Source: DATAAP01 sp041690495 (lineage in GTDB: Bacteria; Pseudomonadota; Alphaproteobacteria; CACIAM-22H2). Taken from it: a stretch of DNA of 64,000 bases. Position numbers and translations under genes: made by a program. This document shows, piece after piece, positions 8,293 to 16,380 of the stretch (position 1 is its first letter; each line of letters starts with the position of its first letter). A model generated the notes under the pieces. It worked only from the letters and a program-made list of their open reading frames with translations. It was not told where the DNA came from and searched no databases. The DNA lies in assembly GCA_041690495.1 (NCBI GenBank), contig JAWLHE010000008.1, positions 1-64,000 of the forward strand, written 5' to 3'.

Positions 8293-8802
8293 ATGGCTCA
8301 TGTGAAAACGGCCGGCAGGCCGTCGGCGCGCGCGGGTGCGCGCGTCGCGGTCAGGACCGTCTATTTCCTGAATGGTCCGAACGCCAATCTCTACGGCCGT
8401 ACTGCTGGCGCCGTATATGGCACCGAAACATTCGAGGATCTGGCCAGGCGCTGCGAGCGCAAGGCAAGGGCGCTCGACCTGACGCTATCGTTCCGTCAGA
8501 GCAATCACGAGGGAGAGATCGTCGACTGGATCCAGGAGGCGATCGCCAAGGCCCAGGGCATCGTCATCAACGGCGCCGGACTGACCTATACGTCGATCGC
8601 GATTCTCGACGCTCTGCTTGCCTTTCCCGGTCCGATCATCGAGGTGCACATGAGCAACATCTATCGCCGCGAGCCGTTCCGCCATCATTCCTTCATCTCC
8701 AAGGCCGCGACGGGAATCGTTGCCGGGCTCGGCGCGGACGGCTATGAGCTTGCGCTCGAGGCGATGCGCCGGCTGCTTGACCGGGAGACAGGGACGAGAT
8801 GA
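8293..8802 (+). CDS. Divergent type II 3-dehydroquinase-like protein
   Basis: A 169-residue AroQ-fold protein, placed by NGPN (27-30), VYG (41-43), SNHEGE (70-75) and EVHMSN (117-122). True type II dehydroquinases remove water from 3-dehydroquinate as dodecamers. Several active-site positions are changed: the lid reads GRTAG instead of G-T/R-REP, the THTS histidine is Tyr99 (TYTS), and the following A-I/L-RDA arginine is Leu105. Tyr42, Glu117, His119 and the RREPFR arginines remain. An N-terminal extension of ~20 residues precedes the first strand. ATG 8293 follows a strong AAAGGAGG, and the stop overlaps the next gene's start by ATGA. Given the catabolic context it may use a related cyclic acid rather than serve aromatic biosynthesis. 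Confidence 0.8.
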   Translation: MAHVKTAGRPSARAGARVAVRTVYFLNGPNANLYGRTAGAVYGTETFEDLARRCERKARALDLTLSFRQSNHEGEIVDWIQEAIAKAQGIVINGAGLTYTSIAILDALLAFPGPIIEVHMSNIYRREPFRHHSFISKAATGIVAGLGADGYELALEAMRRLLDRETGTR

Positions 8803-9740
8803 CCACAGCGCGGGCAATGCTGTTCTACAGCAAGTTCGATGACGCCAAGGACTGGCGCGAGAATCTTCGGCGCGCGATGCCCGATCTCGATTTCCGCGTC
8901 GATCCGGATGTCGGCGATCCGGCGGAGATCGAAAGTGCCATGGTGTGGAAGGCTCCGCCGGGCGAGCTGCGCAAATATCCGAACCTCCGGCTGATTGTCA
9001 ATATCGGCGCCGGCGTCGATTACATCGTCAAGGACAAGACGCTGCCGCCCGATATTCCAATCGTGCGGCTGGTCGATCCCGAGATGAACCGGATGATGGC
9101 GCAATACGTGATGCTCGCCGTGCTGCGATACCATCGCGACTTCCCCGCGTTCGAGAAGGCGCAGCGCGAGCGGCGCTGGCGGTACATTCATCCGCGCGAG
9201 ACGGCAGCATGCAGCGTGGGCATCATGGGCCTCGGGAATCTCGGGACGCTTGCCGCATCCGAACTGCTGCGCCAGGGGTTCCGGGTCGCGGGCTGGTCGC
9301 GCACGCCGAAGACCGTGGAGGGCGTCGCAACCTTCCACGGCCGCGAGCAGTTGGGGGATTTTCTCGCCCGTACGGATATCCTGGTGCTCATGATGCCGCT
9401 CACGCCGGAGACGGACGGCATCGTCGGTCGGGACGTGCTCAATGCGCTGCCGCGCGGCGCGCGGCTCATCAATGTCGGGCGAGGGCAGCTCGTCGACGAA
9501 GACGCCCTGATCGCCGCGATCCGCGAAGGCCAGATCGCCGGCGCGACGCTCGACGTGTTCCGCACCGAGCCGCTGCCGCCGGATCATCCGTTCTGGGCGC
9601 TCGAGCAGGTCACCATCACGCCGCATCTCGCCAGCATCGCCGTGCCGCGCAGCGCGTCCGCGCAGATCGCCGACAACCTGCGTCGCCTGCGCGAGGGCCG
9701 GCCGCTCCTCAACGTCGTCGACCGCGCAAGGGGGTATTGA
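8799..9740 (+). CDS. D-2-hydroxyacid dehydrogenase (GhrA-like glyoxylate/hydroxypyruvate reductase)
   Basis: A 313-residue cytosolic NAD(P)H-dependent 2-hydroxyacid dehydrogenase. The nucleotide-binding motif is GLGNLG (144-149), followed by Arg167-Thr after the second strand (WSRTPK), which suggests NADPH preference. Catalytic residues are Arg228 (NVGRG), Glu257 (RTEPLPP) and His276 (TPHLAS). The family reduces glyoxylate, hydroxypyruvate or phenylpyruvate-like keto acids. It is translationally coupled to the dehydroquinase-like gene (ATGA), so the two probably act on the same pathway. Confidence 0.9.
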   Translation: MTTARAMLFYSKFDDAKDWRENLRRAMPDLDFRVDPDVGDPAEIESAMVWKAPPGELRKYPNLRLIVNIGAGVDYIVKDKTLPPDIPIVRLVDPEMNRMMAQYVMLAVLRYHRDFPAFEKAQRERRWRYIHPRETAACSVGIMGLGNLGTLAASELLRQGFRVAGWSRTPKTVEGVATFHGREQLGDFLARTDILVLMMPLTPETDGIVGRDVLNALPRGARLINVGRGQLVDEDALIAAIREGQIAGATLDVFRTEPLPPDHPFWALEQVTITPHLASIAVPRSASAQIADNLRRLREGRPLLNVVDRARGY

Positions 9741-9772
9741 GCGCCGCAGGATAGATCCCGCAAGGGGCGGAT

Positions 9773-10750
9773 CTAGGATCGGCCCTCGCGCGACTTCGCC
9801 GTGCGTTTGCGGGCAGACTTCTCGATCGCCGAGGCGTCGACGATGGTCGGCCAGGTCGTGGTGAAATAGTCTCGCGCATAGGCGCTGAAGGCGGCGACGG
9901 CGCGGCGGAGCGCCGCCTGGCGCAGCCGCAGGCCGACGACCAGCGTGCGGGGCAGGTCCTCCAGGATCGGCACAGCTGAGACTCGCGTGCCGTCATAGGT
10001 GTAGGGCATGCGCGGAATCGCGTTGAGGATGCCGTAACCGCGATGCCGTCCGACCAGGCCGCGCACCATGTCGTAGGAGCGCGTGCGATGGACGATGCGC
10101 GGCTCGAGACCGTAGGCGCGAAACAGCGAGAGGAAGTATTCGCGGCTGTGCGGCAGGTCGAGCAGGATCATCGGCTCGTCGACCAGCTCGCGCAGGCTGA
10201 CGGCGTTGCGGCCGGCCAGCCGGTGGTCGACTGGCAGTATCGCGCGGGGCGGCAGCTCGGCCATGACCTCGGTCGCGAATTCGTCGCTCGTCGCGTAGGC
10301 ATAGCTCAGCGCCAGCTCGATCCTTCCCGTGCGCAGGCCGCTCAGGATCTCCTCCTGGTTCCACTCCTCGCAGCGCACGGTGATGTCGGGGTGAAGGGCC
10401 TCGAAGCCCTGCAGCAGCCCGGGCATGACGAACGGTGCCAGCGTGAGGAAGCAGCCGACAACGATCTCGCCCTTGAGCCCTTCGCCCATGGAACCGGCGC
10501 TCGCCTCGAATTCGCGCGCATGGGCGAGGAGGGCGCGCGCCTCGAGCAGAACGCGCTCGCCCGCCTGGGTCAGGGTCAGCCCCTTGGCATGGCGCCGGAT
10601 GAAGAGCTGGATTCGGAACTCGTCTTCGAGCTGGGCAATCGCCGCCGAGATCGACGGCTGGGAAACCCCAAGCTGGCGCGAGGCACGCGTGACGCTGAGC
10701 GTCTCGGCGGTGGCCACGAAATAGCGGAGCGCGCGTATCGACAGATGCAT
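9773..10750 (-). CDS. LysR-type transcriptional regulator
   Basis: About 325 residues. The N-terminal LysR helix-turn-helix is clear (residues ~3-60, with RQLGVSQPSISAAIAQLEDEF). A periplasmic-binding-protein-like co-inducer domain follows (~90-290), then a basic tail (KSARKRTAKSREGRS). ATG 10750 is preferred because the frame upstream offers only a TTG. It is convergent with the hydroxyacid dehydrogenase and divergent from the monooxygenase gene, the classic arrangement in which LysR controls the divergent operon (monooxygenase, flavin reductase, RidA). Confidence 0.92.
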   Translation of the reverse strand: MHLSIRALRYFVATAETLSVTRASRQLGVSQPSISAAIAQLEDEFRIQLFIRRHAKGLTLTQAGERVLLEARALLAHAREFEASAGSMGEGLKGEIVVGCFLTLAPFVMPGLLQGFEALHPDITVRCEEWNQEEILSGLRTGRIELALSYAYATSDEFATEVMAELPPRAILPVDHRLAGRNAVSLRELVDEPMILLDLPHSREYFLSLFRAYGLEPRIVHRTRSYDMVRGLVGRHRGYGILNAIPRMPYTYDGTRVSAVPILEDLPRTLVVGLRLRQAALRRAVAAFSAYARDYFTTTWPTIVDASAIEKSARKRTAKSREGRS

Positions 10751-10775
10751 AGGATTTTCCGATCCAGTTCGCCGC

Positions 10776-10788
10776 AAAATACTATTTT
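10776..10788. promoter_or_regulatory. Candidate LysR operator, AAAAT-N3-ATTTT dyad
   Basis: AAAATACTATTTT is an AT-rich dyad in the ~100-base gap between the divergent LysR and HpaB-type genes. LysR regulators usually bind partly palindromic AT-rich sites (T-N11-A) here. Seen as a dyad only. Confidence 0.35.
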
Positions 10789-10853
10789 ACCGAAGATGAG
10801 GCCACTCCTACGATTTCGGCCGGACCGATAACGTCTCCTGAACGAGGACAGCC

Positions 10854-12305
10854 ATGCTCCGCACCGGCAATGACTACCGCCAGGGCCTTCGCGACGGCCG
10901 CGAGATCTGGATGGACGGGGAGCGGATCAAGGACGTTACGACCCACAAGGCGTTCAAGCCGATTGTCGACGTCCGGGCCCGGATGTACGACATGGCGCAC
11001 GAGGCGCGCTATTCCGAAACGATGAGCTATCTCGACGGCAACGTGCGCAACTCGATTCTTCTGAAGCGTCCGGTCGAGCAGAAGGACTGGTGGGACAAGT
11101 GGCATGCGGTCGATGCCGTGATGAAGGACATCCGCGGCGTCGTCACCCGCGTCGGCGACGAGACGGTCGGCGAGATGTGGTCGCTTTATGACGGCCGCGA
11201 GGTCCTCAACGAGATCGACCCGCGATTCGCCGATAACATCGATAATCACATCCAGGCGGTGCTCGAGAAGGACATCTTCCACGTCTCCGCGAATACCGAT
11301 CCGAAGGGCGACCGATCGAAACGGCCGCAGGACCAGGACCCGGACATGATGGTCCATGTCGTCAAGGAGACGGACAAGGGCATCATCATCCGCGGCGCCA
11401 AGTACGAAACGGCATCGGCCTATGCCGACCAGGCGTTCCTGAAGCCCACCGTCGGCGCGTGGACCGACGAAAAACTGTCCGATTACGCGGTCGGCTGCAT
11501 CGTCAAGATGGGCGCGCCCGGTGTGAAGCATATCTGCCGCTCGGGCTTCGTCGGCAAGGGATCGGCCGACGACTATCCGCTCGCCAACAGGTTCGACGAG
11601 GTCGACACCCTGATGGTGCTCGACAACGTGCTGATTCCCTGGGAAGACGTGTTCTTCTACCGCTATACCAAAGCCGCGCAGTACATCCGCAGCTCGCTGC
11701 ATCGCTATTCGGCGTTTCCCTATGTGCTGCGCCTGCTTTACGTCGCCGACATGATGATCGGCGCCGCACTGTGGAACTGCAAGCAGATCGGGCTCGACAA
11801 GATGCAGGCGGTGCGCGAGAAGCTCGCCGACCTCGTCTGTTACCGCGAGGGCATCAACGCGCATCTCTCGGCCTCGATCGCGCTGGCGGAGAAGAGCCCG
11901 GGCGGGCTGCTGATGCCGAACCAGTCGCTGCTCTATGCCGGCCGCATCCACGCCTGCGCCAACCTGCCCCAGGTGATGCATATCGCCCGCGAGTTGTGCG
12001 GCGGCCAGATCTGCGTGACGCCGAACGCAGCCGCCTTCCGCAGCGAGAACACCAAGCACTGGCTGGAGAAGTTTTACAGCCTGAACGACAACTGGCAGGC
12101 CGAGGATCGCCGCAAGCTGCTCGCCTTCGCGCGCGATCTGCTCAACTCGGACTACGCCGGCCACCGCCTGACCTTCGTTCAGTTCGCCCAGGCCCCGCAT
12201 TTCAACCATCTGGCGGCGCTTTACAACAGCTTCGACTTCTCCGGACCGCTCGACTTCGTCAAGCGCGCCGCCGATCTCTCCGACCGAGTCAACGGGAAGG
12301 GCTGA
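10854..12305 (+). CDS. HpaB-type flavin-dependent monooxygenase (4-hydroxyphenylacetate 3-hydroxylase family)
   Basis: A 483-residue group D flavin monooxygenase, HpaB/PvcC family, which uses FADH2 from a separate reductase and O2 to hydroxylate phenols or oxidise related rings. Family features seen are the acyl-CoA-dehydrogenase-like fold, the block with DTLMVLDNVLIPWEDVFFYR (~254-273), and a C-terminal helical region ending in a basic tail. GAGGA lies 5 bases before the ATG. The partner reductase gene follows after 3 bases and RidA after that, giving an operon that resembles the rut pyrimidine operon in logic, with an HpaB-type instead of a RutA-type oxygenase. The actual substrate is unknown. 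Confidence 0.9.
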   Translation: MLRTGNDYRQGLRDGREIWMDGERIKDVTTHKAFKPIVDVRARMYDMAHEARYSETMSYLDGNVRNSILLKRPVEQKDWWDKWHAVDAVMKDIRGVVTRVGDETVGEMWSLYDGREVLNEIDPRFADNIDNHIQAVLEKDIFHVSANTDPKGDRSKRPQDQDPDMMVHVVKETDKGIIIRGAKYETASAYADQAFLKPTVGAWTDEKLSDYAVGCIVKMGAPGVKHICRSGFVGKGSADDYPLANRFDEVDTLMVLDNVLIPWEDVFFYRYTKAAQYIRSSLHRYSAFPYVLRLLYVADMMIGAALWNCKQIGLDKMQAVREKLADLVCYREGINAHLSASIALAEKSPGGLLMPNQSLLYAGRIHACANLPQVMHIARELCGGQICVTPNAAAFRSENTKHWLEKFYSLNDNWQAEDRRKLLAFARDLLNSDYAGHRLTFVQFAQAPHFNHLAALYNSFDFSGPLDFVKRAADLSDRVNGKG

Positions 12306-12308
12306 GCC

Positions 12309-12791
12309 ATGGTCGATGCCGAACGCTTCCGCGATGCCATGCGCCGCATGGCGACGGGCGTGTCGGTGGTGACGACCGACGGCCCGGCCGGGCGATTCGG
12401 CGTGACGGTCAGCTCGATGTGCTCCCTGTCGCTCGAGCCCCCGTCGGTGCTGGCCTGCGTTCACCAGGCCAGCCCGGCGCATCGCGCGATCATCGAGAAC
12501 GGCGTGTTCTGCGCCAACGTGCTCGCCGCCGAGCAGGCGCGCGTCTCGGACAGCTTCGCGGGCCGCGTGCTCGAGCTCAAGGCCGACAAATTCGCCTGCG
12601 CCGAGTGGAATACGCTCGTCACCGGCAGTCCGGTGCTGCGGGATGCGTTCCTGGCCTTCGACTGCCGCCTGAGCCGCGAGGTCGAATTCGGCTCGCATCG
12701 CATCCTTATGGGCACGGTCATCGACCTGGTGGCGCGCGACGGGCGGCCGCTCATCTATGCCGACCGCGGCTATCGCTCGGTCGCGGCCTGA
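12309..12791 (+). CDS. Flavin reductase (HpaC/RutF family)
   Basis: A 160-residue flavin reductase-like split-barrel protein (FRDAMRRMATGVSVVTTD at the N-terminus; VTVSSMCSLSLEPPSVLACV in the FMN/FAD-binding core; GYRSVA near the end). It reduces FAD or FMN with NAD(P)H and hands the reduced flavin to a partner oxygenase. It begins 3 bases after the HpaB-type gene, which is almost certainly its partner. The length and motifs match HpaC and RutF, and it could equally be named after either. Confidence 0.92.
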   Translation: MVDAERFRDAMRRMATGVSVVTTDGPAGRFGVTVSSMCSLSLEPPSVLACVHQASPAHRAIIENGVFCANVLAAEQARVSDSFAGRVLELKADKFACAEWNTLVTGSPVLRDAFLAFDCRLSREVEFGSHRILMGTVIDLVARDGRPLIYADRGYRSVAA

Positions 12792-12810
12792 AGGAGATCG
12801 GACGGGGGAC

Positions 12811-13230
12811 ATGACGCATCAGCGATTCCGCAAATTCAATACCAAGGATGTCTGGAAGGGCCAGGACATCGACAACGATGTCTGCATGGTCGTGCGTGCC
12901 GGCAACATGGTCTTCGTGCGCGGCCAGACCGGCATGGACCTCGACGGCAAGATCCACGGCATCGGCGATCCGGCGGCGCAGACCGAGAACGCAATGAAAT
13001 GCCTGAAGATCCTGCTCGAGGAGGCAGGCTCTCGGCTCGATGACGTCTGCAAGATCGTGGTCTACATCACCGATCGCGCCTATCGCGAGGCGGTCTATCG
13101 CGTCATCGGAAAATGGTTGAAGGGCGTGCATCCCGTGTCGACAGGAATCATCGTTCAGGGCCTCGCACGCCCGGAACTGCTGATGGAGATCGACGCCTTC
13201 GCGGTCATACCGGACGACCGCAAGGGCTGA
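12811..13230 (+). CDS. RidA/RutC family protein (1), catalytic Arg present
   Basis: A 139-residue member of the YjgF/YER057c/UK114 family, cytosolic trimers that hydrolyse reactive enamines/imines or deaminate related products. The conserved Arg is present as Arg120 (GLARPELLMEIDAF), so imine deaminase activity is possible. ATG 12811 is chosen because a G-rich site (GGGGG) precedes it and the RidA fold starts soon after. It is the third gene of the oxygenase-reductase operon, 19 bases after the reductase stop, and may clear an amino-acrylate-like product of ring opening, as RutC does. Confidence 0.9.
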   Translation: MTHQRFRKFNTKDVWKGQDIDNDVCMVVRAGNMVFVRGQTGMDLDGKIHGIGDPAAQTENAMKCLKILLEEAGSRLDDVCKIVVYITDRAYREAVYRVIGKWLKGVHPVSTGIIVQGLARPELLMEIDAFAVIPDDRKG

Positions 13231-13602
13231 GGACGCAGTTGAGGGCCCGCCCGCGCAACCGGGCGGCGCCGGAGGGAAGGGGAAGCACGGCGCCGCCAGC
13301 GTGGCCGGCGACGGTTTATCGTTGTCTGGATCAAATATTCGGGTCATTCTCTCATGAATAACCGGGGGCGAACATTTTACCTTTTCCCCATCTCGTGGGA
13401 GTTTGCTTTTGATTTGAGCAAATATCCTTTCGCTCGAATAAAAAATCGCCAAGAATACGCGATTGATTCCGGCGTCGCCGGGAAAGACACCCGCTCCAGC
13501 ACTCAGTCTCGCGCGCGAAGCGGGTTGGCATCGGTCTTGCGAGATCAAAGAGAAGAGCCGCGGCGATGCGCGGCGTGATCGAACACTGAGGAGGTTCAAG
13601 CC
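13231..13602. other. Intergenic region upstream of the Pot-type ABC operon
   Basis: A stretch of 372 bases with no credible gene. It opens with a strong hairpin (13262-13297). Positions ~13315-13475 are AT-rich against the surrounding sequence and contain small dyads (ATTTG-AG-CAAAT near 13415; GGTCATT...AATAACC near 13341-13365). This is the likely promoter and operator of the transporter. The substrate-binding gene has its own GAGGAGG ribosome-binding site at the end. Confidence 0.5.
13262..13297 (+). terminator. Hairpin after ridA, 10-bp stem
   Basis: GGCGGCGCCG (13262-13271) and CGGCGCCGCC (13288-13297) form a perfect 10-bp inverted repeat with a 16-base loop, 31 bases after the RidA stop. 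No T-run follows, so it may stall or stabilise the transcript rather than terminate it. Confidence 0.45.
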
Positions 13603-14637
13603 ATGCGGAAATCAGCGATGGGAATGGCGTTGGCGTTCGGACTCGCGCTCACAGCGGGGCCGGTGCTGGCGCAGGAAAAACTCGTGGTCAGCATCTGGGG
13701 TGGCAGCTGGCGCGACATGGTCGCCGAAACGGTCGGGAAGAAGTTCACTGCCGACACCGGCGTGCAGGTCGAGTACGTGACCGGTGGCACAATCGACCGT
13801 CTCAACAAGGCGAAGCTCTCGAAGGGCAACCCCGAGACCGACGTCGTGCTCACCACCAGCCATATCGGCTGGCTCTACGCTTCCGACGATCTTCTCGAGA
13901 AGCTCGATCTCTCGAAGGTGCCCAACGCCAAGGACATCTTCGAAGAGGCCAAGGTCAGCCCGTACGCGGTCGGCCTCTGGTCCTATGTCTACACGATCGG
14001 CTATCGGCCCGACCTGGTTCCGGCCGACATGCAGTTCAACTCGTGGCGCGACCTGTGGAGCCCGAAGATGAAGGGCATGCTCGGCCTGCCCGACTTCGAC
14101 CCGAGCCATATCATGATCGTGGCCGCGATCCTCAACGGTGGCAGCGCCAAGGAGTGGGAAAAGGGCCAGCCGCTGCTGAAGGAGCTGAAGCCCAATATCA
14201 AGGCGTTCTATTCTTCTGACGCGACCAGCCAGGAGAAGATCGCGAACGGCGAAACGCCGGTCCAGGTAATCCTGTCCGGCAACGCCTTCCACAACATGGA
14301 CCAGGGCATCAAGATGAAGCTGGTGGTGCCGAAGGAAGGCGCCATCGTCGGCATCGACAATATCGGCATCAACAAGGGCACCAAGAAGCTCGACCTCGCC
14401 TACAAGTTTATCAACACGGCGCTCGACCCCCAGGTCCAGGCGGGAATCGTCAAGATCAAGAAAATGGGGCCGATGAACGCCAAGACGCCGGTCGATCCCG
14501 AACTCGCCAAGCTGCCCGGCCTGTTCACCAGCGCCAAGCAATGGAAGGACGAGGCGATCATCATCGACCACAAGCTGCGTTCGGAGATGTTCGGCGAATG
14601 GAAGAGGTGGTTCACCGAGAACATCATCGGCGGCTGA
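13603..14637 (+). CDS. Pot-type ABC transporter substrate-binding protein (PotD/F-like)
   Basis: A 344-residue periplasmic binding protein with a clear signal peptide (residues 1-23, cleavage after VLA-Q). The mature start EKLVVSIWGGSW is typical of the spermidine/putrescine and 2-aminoethylphosphonate-like binding-protein group (SBP_bac_8/PotD). It delivers its ligand to the permeases and ATPase that follow. GAGGAGG precedes the ATG. The ligand cannot be fixed from sequence; the neighbouring amine and aromatic enzymes suggest a small cationic or aromatic compound. Confidence 0.9.
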   Translation: MRKSAMGMALAFGLALTAGPVLAQEKLVVSIWGGSWRDMVAETVGKKFTADTGVQVEYVTGGTIDRLNKAKLSKGNPETDVVLTTSHIGWLYASDDLLEKLDLSKVPNAKDIFEEAKVSPYAVGLWSYVYTIGYRPDLVPADMQFNSWRDLWSPKMKGMLGLPDFDPSHIMIVAAILNGGSAKEWEKGQPLLKELKPNIKAFYSSDATSQEKIANGETPVQVILSGNAFHNMDQGIKMKLVVPKEGAIVGIDNIGINKGTKKLDLAYKFINTALDPQVQAGIVKIKKMGPMNAKTPVDPELAKLPGLFTSAKQWKDEAIIIDHKLRSEMFGEWKRWFTENIIGG

Positions 14638-14652
14638 GCGACTACTTGTGAG

Positions 14653-14685
14653 GGATCGCCTCCGGGCCTGATCCGGAGGCGATCC
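14653..14685 (+). other. Intercistronic 13-bp hairpin
   Basis: GGATCGCCTCCGG and CCGGAGGCGATCC pair perfectly around a 7-base loop, between the binding-protein gene and the first permease gene. Such structures often protect or attenuate mRNA so that the binding protein is made in excess over membrane subunits; that role is inferred here. Confidence 0.7.
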
Positions 14686-14695
14686 AGCTGCTGCC

Positions 14696-15556
14696 ATGCG
14701 TGCCACGAAATCTCCGCCCTTCTTCTACTGGTTCGTGCTGCCGGCCGTCGTCCTCGGCGCCGTGTTCCTGGCGGCCATGGCAGCGCTGTTCCAGTACAGC
14801 TTCCGCGAATACATCCCCGGCTCGATCGCGGTCGGCGGTTTCACCCTGGGCAATTTCGCGCGGATGGCGAAATGGCTCTACGTACGCGTCTTCGTCGACA
14901 CGCTGAACTATTCGGCGCTGACGGCGCTCTTCAACCTGCTTCTGGGATATCCGCTCGCCTATGCGCTGGTGCGATCGCGCTCGGCGCTGCTGAAATCGGT
15001 GATCATGATCGTCACGATCTCCCCGCTCTTCACCGGCGACATCGTGCGCACCTACGCCTGGCTGATCGTGCTCGGGAAGAACGGCTTCATCAACTCGGTG
15101 CTGGGCGATCTCGGCCTGATCGAGCAGCCGCTCGAGATTCTCTATACGCCGCTCGGCGTGGTGATCGCGCTGGTGCAGTACTCGATGCCGGTGATGGTGA
15201 TCATCCTCGCGGCCGCCATCAGCCATATCGACGTCGACTACGAGCGCGCGGCGGCAAGCCTCGGGGCGAGCCCGCTCAAGGTGTTCCTCAAGGTGACGTT
15301 GCCGCTTTCGGCGCCGGGCATCATTTCCGGCTTCATCACGATCTTCGCCTGGACCCTCAGCGCCTTCGCCACCCCGCAGCTGGTCGGTGGCGGCAAGGTC
15401 AACATGATCTCGAACATGGTCTACAACATGGGATTCTCGAACTTCGACTTCCCGTTCGCGGCCGTGCTGAGCATGACCGCGCTGCTGCTGACCATGGCGC
15501 TGCTCGTGCTGATCCGCGTCTCGGCGCGGCGGTTCGAGCGGATCGGGCTGCACTGA
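14696..15556 (+). CDS. ABC transporter permease 1 (PotB-like)
   Basis: A 286-residue inner-membrane permease with six predicted transmembrane segments. The EAA-type cytoplasmic loop that contacts the ATPase is visible as YERAAASLGASPLKVFLKVTLP (in two parts, ~182-203). It belongs to the PotB/CysTW class of binding-protein-dependent permeases. It follows the binding-protein gene across a hairpin, and its stop overlaps the next permease start (TGATG). Confidence 0.92.
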   Translation: MRATKSPPFFYWFVLPAVVLGAVFLAAMAALFQYSFREYIPGSIAVGGFTLGNFARMAKWLYVRVFVDTLNYSALTALFNLLLGYPLAYALVRSRSALLKSVIMIVTISPLFTGDIVRTYAWLIVLGKNGFINSVLGDLGLIEQPLEILYTPLGVVIALVQYSMPVMVIILAAAISHIDVDYERAAASLGASPLKVFLKVTLPLSAPGIISGFITIFAWTLSAFATPQLVGGGKVNMISNMVYNMGFSNFDFPFAAVLSMTALLLTMALLVLIRVSARRFERIGLH

Positions 15557-16380
15557 TGCGGCGCGCGACCAGACGCGCCCTGTGGACCGCTGTTTCGGCG
15601 GCGGTGCTAGGCGCCATCCTGATCTACATGGTGATCCCGTCCGTGGTCGTGATCATGGCGGCGTTCAACGACAAGGCGATTCTGTCCTTCCCGCCCGCCA
15701 ATCCGTCGTGGCGCTGGTTCACCAAGGCGATCAACTACGAGGATTTCCGTAACGGCTTCTACAACGGCCTGATCGTCACGGCCTGGGCGTCCGGCATCGC
15801 CCTCGTGGTCGGAACGACCTTTGCCTATGCGATCGACCGCTTCCATTTCCGCGGCAAGCAGGCGCTTGAGACCCTGCTGCTGTCGCCGCTGGTGATTCCG
15901 CATTTCACGGTCGGGCTCGCCTTCCTGATCCTCGCCTCGCAGCCGCTGCTGATGCTGTCGCGCACGTTTTTCCTGGTCGTCGTGACGCACGTCATCCTGG
16001 TGCTGCCCTTCGTCCTGCGCAGCGTGTACGTATCGCTGCGGAATCTCGACAGAACGGTGGAGCGGGCCGCCGCCAGCCTCGGTGCCTCGCCGGTTCAGGT
16101 GCTCGTCCGCATCGACCTGCCGCTGCTGGCTCCGGGCCTGTTCGGCGGCTGGCTGTTCGCGGCGATCCTGTCGTTCAACGAGTTCACCGCATCCCTGTTC
16201 GTGACCGGGCAGCGCACGCAGACCCTGCCCGTTGCGATGTACACTTACGTGCGCGAGTATGCCGATCCGTCGATGGCCGCGATATCGACCATGTTCATCG
16301 TATCGACGGCGCTGATCCTCATCGTCGCCAACCGCTTCCTCGGCCTACAGCGCATTCTCGCGATCGAGGGACAACGATGA
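15556..16380 (+). CDS. ABC transporter permease 2 (PotC-like)
   Basis: A 274-residue permease with six predicted membrane segments and an EAA loop (VERAAASLGASPVQVLVRID). It pairs with permease 1 to form the channel. ATG 15556 is taken because it overlaps the preceding stop by one base and opens directly on a basic, then hydrophobic N-terminus (MRRATRRALW). The frame is open much further upstream, but that part only shadows permease 1. The stop overlaps the ATPase start. Confidence 0.92.
   Translation: MRRATRRALWTAVSAAVLGAILIYMVIPSVVVIMAAFNDKAILSFPPANPSWRWFTKAINYEDFRNGFYNGLIVTAWASGIALVVGTTFAYAIDRFHFRGKQALETLLLSPLVIPHFTVGLAFLILASQPLLMLSRTFFLVVVTHVILVLPFVLRSVYVSLRNLDRTVERAAASLGASPVQVLVRIDLPLLAPGLFGGWLFAAILSFNEFTASLFVTGQRTQTLPVAMYTYVREYADPSMAAISTMFIVSTALILIVANRFLGLQRILAIEGQR

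Noticed and set aside
10782..12812. Long minus-strand frame opposite the monooxygenase operon
   Set aside because: Fully overlaps two genes with clear families. Its sequence is His/Val/Asp-rich without motifs, a shadow frame.
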